DNA from: CAZQYB01 sp964582985 | GTDB taxonomy: Bacteria > Planctomycetota > Phycisphaerae > Sedimentisphaerales > Anaerobacaceae | Reading direction: 5' to 3' | Assembly (NCBI GenBank): GCA_964582985.1 | Contig: CAZOUM010000073.1 | Location: 1-12,239 of the forward strand | Length of the DNA stretch: 12,239 nt | Part shown: positions 1 to 6,219 of the stretch, in pieces | Layout: every line of letters begins with the position of its first letter | Numbering within the stretch: the first letter of the stretch is position 1 | Translations under genes and position numbers: made by a program | The notes under the pieces: model-generated | Told to the model about the DNA's origin: nothing | Database searches by the model: none | What the model saw: the letters and a program-made list of their open reading frames with translations, nothing else

Positions 1-672
1 GCGGTTGCCGCCGGCTCTCATCTGCTTCGATTCATCGCTTTTTACACACTTATAATGACTGTGTCCTATTGTCTGATTCCATACAAGACACCCTGGTGCC
101 TGCTCGGTTTTCTGCACGGTATGATTATATTGGCCGCTGTCGGGGTGGTGGCGGTGATAAGGCTGGCGCCAAACGCTTTGGCTCGAACTATTATTGGTTT
201 ACTGTTGGCTGCCAGCGGAGTTCACCTCGCCTGGCAGGCTTACCTGGGCAGCTACAAGTATTATGCCAGCCCGGCCAACCCATACGTCTATGCTCATACG
301 AGCCCGGACATATATACCATCGAGCAGCGCGTAAAAGACGTGGCCGCTGTACATCCGGACGGGCGCAAAATGACCATCCAGGTTATCTGTCCTGAGCACG
401 ATTACTGGCCTCTTCCGTGGTACTTACGTTCTTTTCCCAAAGTTTATTGGTGGGGCGAGATTGGCGAAAGCGAGCTGCCTGCGCCTATTATCATTGCACC
501 CCCGAGCTTGAAGCTGGCTCTGCTTGAGTTTTTCGATAGGCCGCCGCCCGGCAAGAAGAATCTATATGTGCCTCTTTTTGATACGTATGTGGAATTGCGC
601 CCGCAGGTTGAGCTGCTTGGATTCGTAACAAAGGACCTATGGGATAGTTACCTGCAACATCAGGCACAGTAA
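1..672 (+). CDS. Agl23-like (TIGR03663-type) membrane protein, C-terminal part, 5' truncated by window edge
   Basis: Frame 1 is open from the first base, so the ATG at 55 is internal and the gene starts outside the window; the visible part is 223 residues. It begins with hydrophobic segments, passes through the signature YCLIPYKTPWCLLGF, has another membrane segment (about 40-70) and ends in a soluble domain. That domain contains PYVYAHTSPD, a VHPDG motif and DYWPLPWYLRSFPKVYWW. These blocks recall the C-terminus of the TIGR03663 family (called flippase-associated protein Agl23), large multi-pass proteins resembling ArnT/PMT-type glycosyltransferases; I recognise them from memory, without a search. 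The likely role is transfer or handling of lipid-linked sugars at the membrane, but the exact reaction is not established. The apbE gene follows after 27 nt on the same strand, so co-transcription is likely. An ALG5-like glycosyltransferase nearby fits a glycan theme. Confidence 0.75.
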   Translation, partial: AVAAGSHLLRFIAFYTLIMTVSYCLIPYKTPWCLLGFLHGMIILAAVGVVAVIRLAPNALARTIIGLLLAASGVHLAWQAYLGSYKYYASPANPYVYAHTSPDIYTIEQRVKDVAAVHPDGRKMTIQVICPEHDYWPLPWYLRSFPKVYWWGEIGESELPAPIIIAPPSLKLALLEFFDRPPPGKKNLYVPLFDTYVELRPQVELLGFVTKDLWDSYLQHQAQ

Positions 673-699
673 ATAAAGACAGACTCTAACAGGTAAAAA

Positions 700-1704
700 A
701 TGACTCAGCCGGAATCAGAAATTTGTTACCTCAAAAGCGACTGGGATTCGATTTCCGGAATACGCCGTTTTTCCCATGAGGCGATGGCGACCACGTTTGG
801 GATATTTATTGCACACGAAGATACTCAGTATGCCAAACAAGCCGCTTGGGAGGCTTTCGATGAGCTTGATAACATCGAGGCCGAGCTTAGCAGATTCGTC
901 GAAAACAGTGACATCTCCCGGATTAACAACCTCGCAGCCAGTCAGCCTTTGCCAATTGGCCTGGCTGCATTCGAATGTTTGCAGATAAGTGCCCGGATTT
1001 ATGACGAAACTAACGGCGCTTTTGATATAACTATCGGGCATCTGCTTAGCTGTTGGCTTAGCGAAAATAAGACCGCACGAACACCTTCAGAAAAGGAGCT
1101 GGAATTCGCTCGTCAGCATACCGGCACAGACCTGCTGAAACTTAACGAAACCGACCATACGGTTGAGCTGCTGACCCCGCCCCTCGGAGGGGCGGGGCTG
1201 ACCAGCCCTGTTCAGATTGACCTCGGCGGGATGGGCAAAGGGTATGCTGTCGACAAAATGGCTGAGCTGCTGCGTGACTGGAGTATCGATACTGCTCTTA
1301 TACATGCGGGTTACAGCTCGGTCTTGGCGTTTGGCTGCCCGTCAGGGACAAAGGGATGGCCTGTTACGTTCAGTAATCCTCGCAATCGAAAAGAAACTTT
1401 AGCCTTTCTTAATTTACAGGATAGGGCCCTGAGCGGCTCAGGTTTGCAGAAAGGCCGGCACATCATTGACCCCCGCACATATCAGCCGGTCGAAGGTCGA
1501 CTTGCCGCCTGGGCCTCAGCCTCTACCGCCACGACCGCTGATGCCCTTTCCACCGCTTTTATGGTTTTGTTACCCGATGAGATAGAAAAATACTGCCACG
1601 ACCACTCTGATACGCTGGCTATGGTCATATTGGAAAAGTCAGACAAAGAAAAGCAAAGAGACAATATCCTGCGGTTCGGCCAATGGAATGAATTTGCTGT
1701 TTAG
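700..1704 (+). CDS. apbE: FAD:protein FMN transferase (ApbE family)
   Basis: ApbE enzymes transfer FMN from FAD to a threonine or serine of target proteins, such as Rnf/Nqr subunits. The 334-residue product has the family order: FSHEAMATTFGIFI (25-38), FDELDNIEAELSRF (53-66), GAFDITIGHLLSCW (107-119), the core DLGGMGKGYAVD (174-185), SGSGLQKGRHIIDPRT (245-260) and a TTADALSTAFMVL block (278-290). The last block holds the Mg-binding Asp/Thr region. The usual VNxGGDI-type strand is replaced here by IHAGYSSVLAFG (201-212), a divergence. No signal peptide or lipobox is visible, so a cytoplasmic location is likely. The start at 700 has only a weak AGG-like ribosome site. Residues about 159-168 look inserted relative to the family (see the palindromic repeat). 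The gene ends 9 nt from the convergent glycosyltransferase, with no obvious terminator between them. Confidence 0.9.
   Translation: MTQPESEICYLKSDWDSISGIRRFSHEAMATTFGIFIAHEDTQYAKQAAWEAFDELDNIEAELSRFVENSDISRINNLAASQPLPIGLAAFECLQISARIYDETNGAFDITIGHLLSCWLSENKTARTPSEKELEFARQHTGTDLLKLNETDHTVELLTPPLGGAGLTSPVQIDLGGMGKGYAVDKMAELLRDWSIDTALIHAGYSSVLAFGCPSGTKGWPVTFSNPRNRKETLAFLNLQDRALSGSGLQKGRHIIDPRTYQPVEGRLAAWASASTATTADALSTAFMVLLPDEIEKYCHDHSDTLAMVILEKSDKEKQRDNILRFGQWNEFAV
1170..1203 (+). repeat. 27-bp palindromic insertion inside apbE, flanked by 7-bp direct repeats
   Basis: GCTGACC occurs at 1170-1176 and again at 1197-1203, 27 bp apart. Between and overlapping them is a perfect 10-bp inverted repeat, CCCCGCCCCT (1175-1184) and AGGGGCGGGG (1188-1197), around a 3-nt loop. 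Taking out 27 bp (9 codons) keeps the frame and joins VELLT directly to SPVQIDLGG, which gives the spacing expected before the conserved ApbE DLGG motif. The extra residues are PPLGGAGLT. The block is far richer in GC than the rest of the gene. It looks like a mobile palindromic mini-element with a target-site duplication, but slippage duplication is also possible. Confidence 0.6.
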
Positions 1705-1713
1705 CTGCGACTT

Positions 1714-2448
1714 TTACCCAGCGTTCTCTTTAGCCGGTATTCGTTTAATATTTATCAGTTCTCGAAGAACGCGCCAAAGGCTTCTTGTCGGTGATAGCCG
1801 ACTGTCACGGTCGCACGTCCACTCGATGGGAAATTCCTTGATACGGCAGCCCCGTTTTTCAGCCCGCATTATAATTTCCAAATCAAACATAAAACCATCC
1901 GTAATGCACTGCCCGTATAAGTCCCTCGCAACGTCACCTCGATATATCTTGAAGCCGCATTGTGTGTCGGTAAGCTCGGAAGATACTTTCATACTCTTAT
2001 TTATAACCCATCGAAAAACGCCGGCACAAGTTCGCCTATACCAGCTCTGAGGCCTTTGAATATTGCTTTCCGCCAGTTTTCTTGACCCATGTGCTATGTC
2101 GCACACGCCACTTTTTAGTAACTTTAGGCCATCCAGGACATGTCCGTAAGGTACGCAGCAGCCGCTGTCAGCGAACATCACATATTCACCGCGCGTTTTT
2201 GTAATGCCGGTGCGAACGGCGCAGCCTTTGCCGCGGTGCTCGTTGCAGCGAATGACCTCCAGGTCAACGTTGGGAGGGACAGTGACATTTTTCGCAGCTT
2301 CGCTTGTTCCGTCGTCGCTGCCGTCATCGACAACGATTATCTCGCCCGTCAAATGATTGCTCTCTAAAAATGCCGATGCCGCTTCAATGTCGGCTGCAAT
2401 CTTTTTACTTTCGTTAAATACCGGTATAACAATAGATATATGCATCAT
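1714..2448 (-). CDS. family 2 glycosyltransferase, ALG5/DPM1-like polyprenyl-phosphate sugar transferase
   Basis: The protein is a GT-A fold glycosyltransferase, probably loading a sugar from a nucleotide donor onto a polyprenyl phosphate at the inner membrane face. Visible family landmarks are ISIVIPVFNESKKI at the N-terminus, EIIVVDDGSDDGT, HRGKGCAVRTG, RGEYVMFADSG, DIAHGSRKL and a C-terminal TDTQCGFKIYRGDVA followed by MFDLEIIMRAEKRG. The arrangement is that of dolichyl-phosphate beta-glucosyltransferases. The metal-binding DxD position reads DSGCCVP rather than the usual DADLSTP-type sequence. No C-terminal membrane anchor is seen. I place the start at ATG 2448 (about 244 residues); a TTG at 2463 would overlap the upstream stop by 4 nt, and ATG 2445 is also possible. 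No start has a good ribosome site, so coupling to the DUF2905 gene is likely. Confidence 0.8.
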   Translation of the reverse strand: MMHISIVIPVFNESKKIAADIEAASAFLESNHLTGEIIVVDDGSDDGTSEAAKNVTVPPNVDLEVIRCNEHRGKGCAVRTGITKTRGEYVMFADSGCCVPYGHVLDGLKLLKSGVCDIAHGSRKLAESNIQRPQSWYRRTCAGVFRWVINKSMKVSSELTDTQCGFKIYRGDVARDLYGQCITDGFMFDLEIIMRAEKRGCRIKEFPIEWTCDRDSRLSPTRSLWRVLRELINIKRIPAKENAG

Positions 2449-2459
2449 TGAGTTACACT

Positions 2460-2690
2460 TCAACGCCGGAAATTGTTAATAAACCATAAAACAACGGTCA
2501 GGACAATCGAAATTAGTATGCAGCTTCCTATGGGCAGATAAATCCGCCAGTTCCTGAGACCGAATTCCAAATCGCCGGGCAGTTTGAACAACCCGACTCG
2601 GCCCAATACCATCACCAGTCCCCCAAGCACTGCAATAATAATTCCGGCTAAAATTAATAATTTACCGAGTTGTTGCGGTCCAAACTCCAT
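2460..2690 (-). CDS. DUF2905 family small membrane protein
   Basis: This 76-residue protein has two hydrophobic segments (about 10-30 and 48-70). The sequence between them, GRVGLFKLPGDLEFGLRNWRIYLPIGSCILIS, is diagnostic of DUF2905: small, full-length two-helix membrane proteins of unknown function found widely in bacteria. The short charged C-terminus ends FRR. Its stop lies within a few bases of the glycosyltransferase start downstream, so the two are probably translated from one message. The start ATG at 2690 is preceded by ACAGG at very short spacing, a weak ribosome site. It is divergent from the DUF72 gene, with 115 bp between them. The role is unknown; the link to polyprenyl-sugar synthesis is only by position. 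Confidence 0.82.
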   Translation of the reverse strand: MEFGPQQLGKLLILAGIIIAVLGGLVMVLGRVGLFKLPGDLEFGLRNWRIYLPIGSCILISIVLTVVLWFINNFRR

Positions 2691-2734
2691 CCTGTTATAG
2701 CCCTCGGTTTAGTTTGTCGTCATCGCTCTGTTCA

Positions 2735-2763
2735 TTTGCAATCTTTCCACAGTAACTTATAAT
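2735..2763 (+). promoter_or_regulatory. sigma-70-type promoter for the DUF72 gene
   Basis: TTTGCA (2735-2740) and a consensus TATAAT (2758-2763) are separated by 17 bp. The -10 box ends 42 bp before the ATG at 2806. It lies in the divergent intergenic region and points at the DUF72 gene. Confidence 0.55.
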
Positions 2764-2805
2764 AATTTTAAGATTTTTTCAATCGAATTGCTGGGAACAT
2801 CCTAA

Positions 2806-3540
2806 ATGAGTAAAGCCAAATGCGACATTAGAATAGGGACATCAGGATGGTATTATGACCACTGGAAGGAACTGTTTTATCCTCCCGGCCTGCCGAAAAA
2901 TAAATGGTTTGAGTATTACGCGCAGCATTTTGATACCGTCGAAATCAACAATACTTTTTACCATTTGCCGAAGGAAGTTTCTATGCAGAGGTGGCGCGAA
3001 CAGGCCCCGAAAAATTTTCTCTACGCAGTAAAGGCCAATCGGTATATCACGCATATTAAAAGACTCAAAGACACATCCGAAGAGGTTAAGCGTTTTTTCG
3101 AAAGAGTCGGCCTATTGAAAGGTAAGCTCGGGCCAATCCTATACCAACTGCCGCCGAGTTTGCGCAAAGACCTCGACCTGCTTCAAAGTTTTATCAAGCT
3201 TCTACCGAAGAAATCACCCACCGTGTTTGAGTTCAGACACAATAGCTGGTTTTCCGAAGATACATTCGAACTGCTCAACAAGTTCGGTGCTGGCTTTTGC
3301 GTTCACGATTTGGTGGGTAAAGAAACGCCGCGTGTCGTCACCGCCGACATAATTTACGTCCGCTTTCACGGCCCGACAGGCAAATACGAAGGCGACTATT
3401 CCAAATCAATGCTGCAGAGTTGGGCAAAGTGGCTAAAAGACCACACCAAAGAGGTCCGCAGCATCTATGCTTATTTCAATAACGACATCGGCGGCCACGC
3501 CATCCATAACGCAAAAACACTACGGGGACAGCTTTCTTAG
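2806..3540 (+). CDS. DUF72 (YecE-like) domain protein
   Basis: The 244-residue product matches the DUF72 family from end to end: IRIGTSGWYYDHWKELFYP (8-26), YYAQHFDTVEINNTFYHLP (37-55), FLYAVKANRYITHIKRL, LGPILYQLPPSLRKDLD, VFEFRHNSWF and a C-terminal VRFHGPTGKYEGDYS followed by AYFNNDIGGHAIHNAKTLR. The family folds as a TIM barrel related to sugar-phosphate isomerases and endonuclease IV; the reaction is not known. The length is normal. The gene stands alone with its own promoter and runs convergently into the minus-strand operon, with a strong hairpin just after its stop. The ribosome site before ATG 2806 is poor. Confidence 0.9.
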   Translation: MSKAKCDIRIGTSGWYYDHWKELFYPPGLPKNKWFEYYAQHFDTVEINNTFYHLPKEVSMQRWREQAPKNFLYAVKANRYITHIKRLKDTSEEVKRFFERVGLLKGKLGPILYQLPPSLRKDLDLLQSFIKLLPKKSPTVFEFRHNSWFSEDTFELLNKFGAGFCVHDLVGKETPRVVTADIIYVRFHGPTGKYEGDYSKSMLQSWAKWLKDHTKEVRSIYAYFNNDIGGHAIHNAKTLRGQLS

Positions 3541-3550
3541 TTTTTTACCG

Positions 3551-3591
3551 CAAATAAAAAAAGCCATTACTGTATTTGCAGTAATGGCTTT
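3551..3591 (-). terminator. rho-independent terminator, strongest on the minus strand
   Basis: A perfect 13-bp stem, AAAGCCATTACTG (3560-3572) with CAGTAATGGCTTT (3579-3591), closes a 6-nt loop. Read on the minus strand the stem runs into TTTTTTTATTTG, a good U-tract. On the plus strand the tail is only TTTCTG. It ends the operon that finishes with the small basic peptide gene and may also help stop the DUF72 transcript 19 nt upstream. Confidence 0.85.
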
Positions 3592-3616
3592 CTGAGGGTT
3601 TACTCCCATCAAACGT

Positions 3617-3691
3617 CTAGTTTTTTTTCTTCGCTGTTTTCTTCGCAGGTGCCGCCTTTTTTGCCGCTTTCTTCTTACGTTTCTTTGCCAT
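3617..3691 (-). CDS. 24-residue lysine/alanine-rich basic peptide (histone H1-like tail)
   Basis: A very short gene with full expression signals. It starts ATG GCA AAG AAA and ends TAG at 3617-3619. The peptide begins MAKKRKKKAAKKAAPAKK and ends TAKKKN, giving 14 Lys/Arg out of 24 residues and no acidic residue. A consensus GGAGG (3699-3703) sits 7 nt before the ATG, and the minus-strand terminator starts 26 nt after the stop. The AAKKAAPAKK pattern resembles the C-terminal tails of histone H1-like and AlgP-like DNA-binding proteins, so binding to nucleic acid or another polyanion is plausible, but a stand-alone function is not shown. It is 108 nt downstream of the P-loop protein gene and is probably the last gene of the tetR operon, though it could have its own promoter in the AT-rich stretch 3705-3725. 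A fragment of a longer protein is unlikely given the clean start and stop. Confidence 0.72.
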   Translation of the reverse strand: MAKKRKKKAAKKAAPAKKTAKKKN

Positions 3692-3698
3692 TTTCAAA

Positions 3699-3703
3699 CC
3701 TCC
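3699..3703 (-). promoter_or_regulatory. consensus ribosome binding site of the 24-residue peptide gene
   Basis: GGAGG on the minus strand, 7 nt before ATG 3691, within ATGGAGGTTTGAAAATG. It is the main evidence that this very short frame is translated. Confidence 0.75.
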
Positions 3704-3799
3704 ATGTAATTAAATATAATTTTTGGTGACGAACTCGCATTCGCCAACTCCGTTTTTGCTCAGTTACGTCTTTCATTTCACCTGCATCTCCCGGAGCTT

Positions 3800-4861
3800 T
3801 CAGACCGCTATTTTCCTTGGGCTCGATTTTTTGTTTGGCCGAAGCAGAATCTCAGTCAGCTGCTCCGTATTTGCTTCCACGCTGTTGAACACAGGAATGT
3901 CAGTAAATGAGGTCAGTTCTCTCATATGGAGAGGTGAACTTGAACACACCCCGGATATAGCGTCAGGCTCGAGACCTAACCTTTCCAAAGCACCTAATCC
4001 GCCAATTGCTCCAAAAGCATCATTGGCGCAAAAAACGAGTTTGTAAATTCTTGATGTTACTTCCGATGAGTTCAACAATATAGCTGTTTCTCTTTGTATG
4101 ACCCCATCAGCCAACTCCACCACCCAGAAATTTTTGGGATTGTTTGCGTATTTGAGGTCAAGCTTATCAAAAATTCCGATTAGTTCGCCTTTTTCCAAAA
4201 GATATGTTGAAGGATATCCGAGGTATGTGAAGTCTGCATAGCGGTTTGCACCCGCATCGTTCATAAGTAGAATATCTTTCAGGCCGGCTGTACCGGTGAC
4301 CTTTGAGGCCCTGACGTTGTAACCCAATGATGCCAAAGCCCAGCAGCATGAAGCAGCCGCCATGCTCTTGCCCGAGTTCATCGATGTGCCACAAACCAGA
4401 ATCATCTTTGCACGTGGTCCCTTTTTTACTGTCGCTCTCGGTTTTATAAGTGGAAAGTCACGCGTATTTAAAATGTCGCCTGATTTATCACAGACATACC
4501 CAAGTATCCTGACTTTCGTTGGGTCTTTTATCATCGAGTTCTTGGTCTTAACGATGCCGACCATTCCTGAACGTGCAAGAAGGTCAACCTCATCGGTCAT
4601 TTCTTCCGGCACCAACCCCTCATAAAAATCTGGTGCATATCTATTTCCGAACACAAAAACAGCTTTTGTACCGTCATGCATCATATGTATCCGCCCGGAG
4701 ACGTTTTCCAAAGATGAGTGTTCGCCAAGCCGGTCGATTACTCCATAGACAACATCTCCAATCCGAGGCGGCTTATCCATAAACTCGTAAAATTTAATTT
4801 GGCTACACCTGATTGTAAATGCAGCACTCGGCAATATAAATCCTTTGCTGGTCTTTCTCAT
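3800..4861 (-). CDS. BioD/MobB-like P-loop NTPase, DUF1611-like
   Basis: A 353-residue protein in two parts. The N-terminal half (1-150) is beta-rich and includes GDVVYGVIDRLGEHSSLENVSGR and VFVFGNRYAPDFYEG. The second half opens with ILVCGTSMNSGKSMAAAS (154-171), a P-loop of the form G-x5-GKS like that of dethiobiotin synthetase. It is followed by VRASKVTGTAGLKD, MNDAGANRYADFTYLGYPSTYL and FWVVELADGVIQRET, all typical of that nucleotide-binding class. The match to the DUF1611/MobB-like group is my recognition, and no substrate can be named. The start ATG overlaps the stop of the upstream DksA/TraR-like gene by 4 nt (ATGA), so translation is coupled. The C-terminus, after the SSSPLHMRELTSFTDIPVFNS block, ends in a short basic tail. 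The position downstream of tetR and a DksA-like factor suggests a regulated metabolic or stress role. Confidence 0.7.
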   Translation of the reverse strand: MRKTSKGFILPSAAFTIRCSQIKFYEFMDKPPRIGDVVYGVIDRLGEHSSLENVSGRIHMMHDGTKAVFVFGNRYAPDFYEGLVPEEMTDEVDLLARSGMVGIVKTKNSMIKDPTKVRILGYVCDKSGDILNTRDFPLIKPRATVKKGPRAKMILVCGTSMNSGKSMAAASCCWALASLGYNVRASKVTGTAGLKDILLMNDAGANRYADFTYLGYPSTYLLEKGELIGIFDKLDLKYANNPKNFWVVELADGVIQRETAILLNSSEVTSRIYKLVFCANDAFGAIGGLGALERLGLEPDAISGVCSSSPLHMRELTSFTDIPVFNSVEANTEQLTEILLRPNKKSSPRKIAV

Positions 4862-5370
4862 GGCTTCTCTACTCTCTGCGAGAATTGTTGTTCGTCCTCA
4901 GAGCTGCCGTCGGCACTTTCATAATCATAAGTTACATTGTTCAAAGTCTCTGTCTTATTGAGCAACCCTTTTTCCAACAGGCGGGCGCATGCTACGCAGT
5001 ATCTGGCCCATGGTATTGCTTTCAGACGTTCTTTTGGAATTGGCTCACCAGTTCCCTCACAAATCCCATACGTACCATCTTCGATACGCTCAAGCGCATC
5101 GTCGATTTCCTCAATGAGTTTTCGCTCGCTATCCACCAACCCCAGTGTATTCTCCATCTCATAGTTATCACTTCCCATGTCGGCCATATGGAAAGGCAGA
5201 TTCGACAAATCACTCCGCTCCTTTCGAAGCGTTTCATCTTCCATACAGGTTACATTGCTTAATATTTCATTTCGTTTTGCCAGCAATATCGTTTTGAACT
5301 TATTTATCTCTGCCCCCGTTAAATAACTTTTATTTGTCCTCTCTTTTCCCATGCAGTTACATAGTTCCAA
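4858..5370 (-). CDS. DksA/TraR family protein with a degenerate zinc finger
   Basis: DksA/TraR proteins bind in the secondary channel of RNA polymerase and alter initiation. This 170-residue protein has the coiled-coil region (about 20-95, including SERKLIEEIDDALERIEDGTYG) and a C-terminal finger CEGTGEPIPKERLKAIPWARYCVAC. The four ligand positions are C104, T107, C125 and C128, so the second cysteine of the usual C4 finger is threonine; C-x-x-T versions are known in this family. The tail (135-170) is acidic and polar. The start is TTG 5370: a purine-rich GGGAGGGG lies 7-12 nt upstream, whereas ATG 5352 would be too far from it. The TTG is followed within 8 nt by an out-of-frame ATGTAA. The gene is 54 nt after tetR and overlaps the next gene by 4 nt. 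Confidence 0.85.
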   Translation of the reverse strand: MELCNCMGKERTNKSYLTGAEINKFKTILLAKRNEILSNVTCMEDETLRKERSDLSNLPFHMADMGSDNYEMENTLGLVDSERKLIEEIDDALERIEDGTYGICEGTGEPIPKERLKAIPWARYCVACARLLEKGLLNKTETLNNVTYDYESADGSSEDEQQFSQRVEKP

Positions 5371-5379
5371 CCTATTTCC

Positions 5380-5384
5380 CCTCC
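5380..5384 (-). promoter_or_regulatory. ribosome binding site choosing the TTG start of the DksA/TraR-like gene
   Basis: GGAGG on the minus strand within GAGGGAGGGG, 9 nt before TTG 5370 and 27 nt before the first in-frame ATG (5352). The spacing favours the TTG. Confidence 0.6.
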
Positions 5385-5424
5385 CTCAAGGTTTGTAGCT
5401 TACAGAAAACTTCCAGGACAGGAG

Positions 5425-6057
5425 TTATCGCCCAAGAAATGTACATAAGCTCCTTACAAATACACGCCTCAAGGGCTTGATACTTTTCTCAATTTGACGT
5501 GATGTCATTCCGATCATAGCAAATGACAAAAATCCAAAAACAAATCCTGCCACCGCACACGCCAACCGACGAATTTTCAGAGGGTCGAGCCTGGGAGAAA
5601 GATAGGTTGAGACCTGATCTTCGATTTCTCCCAAATAACGCAAGTACGGTTCCTCCAACTCATCTAATGTATCAGACTGAAGTTTCACCAATAATTTGCC
5701 TTGGAAAAGTAAAAGGAACTCTTCCTTGGAATTAACGGAAAACTCATAATGGGCTTTCAGCAAATGTTCCAACATATCTTCCAGACTTTCCGGCTGACGG
5801 TCGTATGAGCGCATGTGCTCAATTAGATGCTCTATAGCCTCTTCCACCAGCGTAACAACAATTCCTTCTTTATCCGCGAAATGCTCGTAAAGAGTTCCCT
5901 TACCCACATCGGCTTTTTCAGTGATTTCTTCTACTGTTGCCGCATCGATGCTTTTCTCACTGAAAATATCCAAAGCTGCTTTCTTCAGTTTCTTTCGGGT
6001 TTTCTTGGCTCTTTTCTGGGCCCGGTCTTTTCTGCTTTGTGCCATTTTGACGCTCAT
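5425..6057 (-). CDS. TetR/AcrR family transcriptional regulator
   Basis: A 210-residue regulator. After a very basic N-terminal extension (1-27, KKTRKKLKKAA) comes the TetR helix-turn-helix, ATVEEITEKADVGKGTLYEHFADKEGI (about 40-66), which carries the family GTLYxHFxxKE signature. The rest is a helical ligand-binding and dimerisation domain, ending with a hydrophobic helix near 165-185 (LACAVAGFVFGFLSFAMIGM). The ligand cannot be read from the sequence. Two tandem palindromes at 6061-6094 overlap its own promoter, so autorepression is likely and control of the divergent lipoprotein is possible. The start at ATG 6057 has no clear ribosome site; ATG 6045 is an alternative. It is first in the likely operon with the DksA/TraR-like, P-loop and small-peptide genes. 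Confidence 0.88.
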   Translation of the reverse strand: MSVKMAQSRKDRAQKRAKKTRKKLKKAALDIFSEKSIDAATVEEITEKADVGKGTLYEHFADKEGIVVTLVEEAIEHLIEHMRSYDRQPESLEDMLEHLLKAHYEFSVNSKEEFLLLFQGKLLVKLQSDTLDELEEPYLRYLGEIEDQVSTYLSPRLDPLKIRRLACAVAGFVFGFLSFAMIGMTSRQIEKSIKPLRRVFVRSLCTFLGR

Positions 6058-6060
6058 ATT

Positions 6061-6094
6061 CTGACTGTTTAGTCAGTCTTGACCAGATGGTCAA
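6061..6094 (-). promoter_or_regulatory. tetR promoter overlapped by two tandem palindromic operators
   Basis: Palindrome 1 is CTGACT-gttt-AGTCAG (6061-6076) and palindrome 2 is TTGACC-agat-GGTCAA (6079-6094). Both have 6-bp arms and 4-nt centres, and their midpoints are 18 bp apart. On the minus strand, TTGACC (6094-6089) with TAAACA (6071-6066) at 17-bp spacing forms a -35/-10 pair, so each palindrome covers one promoter box. The adjacent tetR makes it the likely binding site. The -10 box is weak. Confidence 0.6.
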
Positions 6095-6102
6095 TAAAAA
6101 AC

Positions 6103-6130
6103 TTGACTTTTTTAAAAAAAATATTAGATT
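6103..6130 (+). promoter_or_regulatory. possible promoter for the coiled-coil lipoprotein gene
   Basis: TTGACT (6103-6108) and TAGATT (6125-6130) are separated by 16 bp in a T/A-run-rich segment 9 bp from the nearer TetR palindrome. Transcription from here would give a leader of about 80 nt before ATG 6220. Confidence 0.4.
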
Positions 6131-6219
6131 CTTTCACAAGTGTCGTAATGGAACTGCCGAACATATGTATTGGCAAAATCCGGGAGAATTATTTCGCCAA
6201 AATACTAAGGAGTACTAAG

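Noticed and set aside
6079..6219. N-terminal extension of the lipoprotein to the ATG at 6079
   Set aside because: The extension covers the operator and promoter region, and would bury the signal peptide; ATG 6220 has AAGGAG at 7 nt and a correct lipobox.
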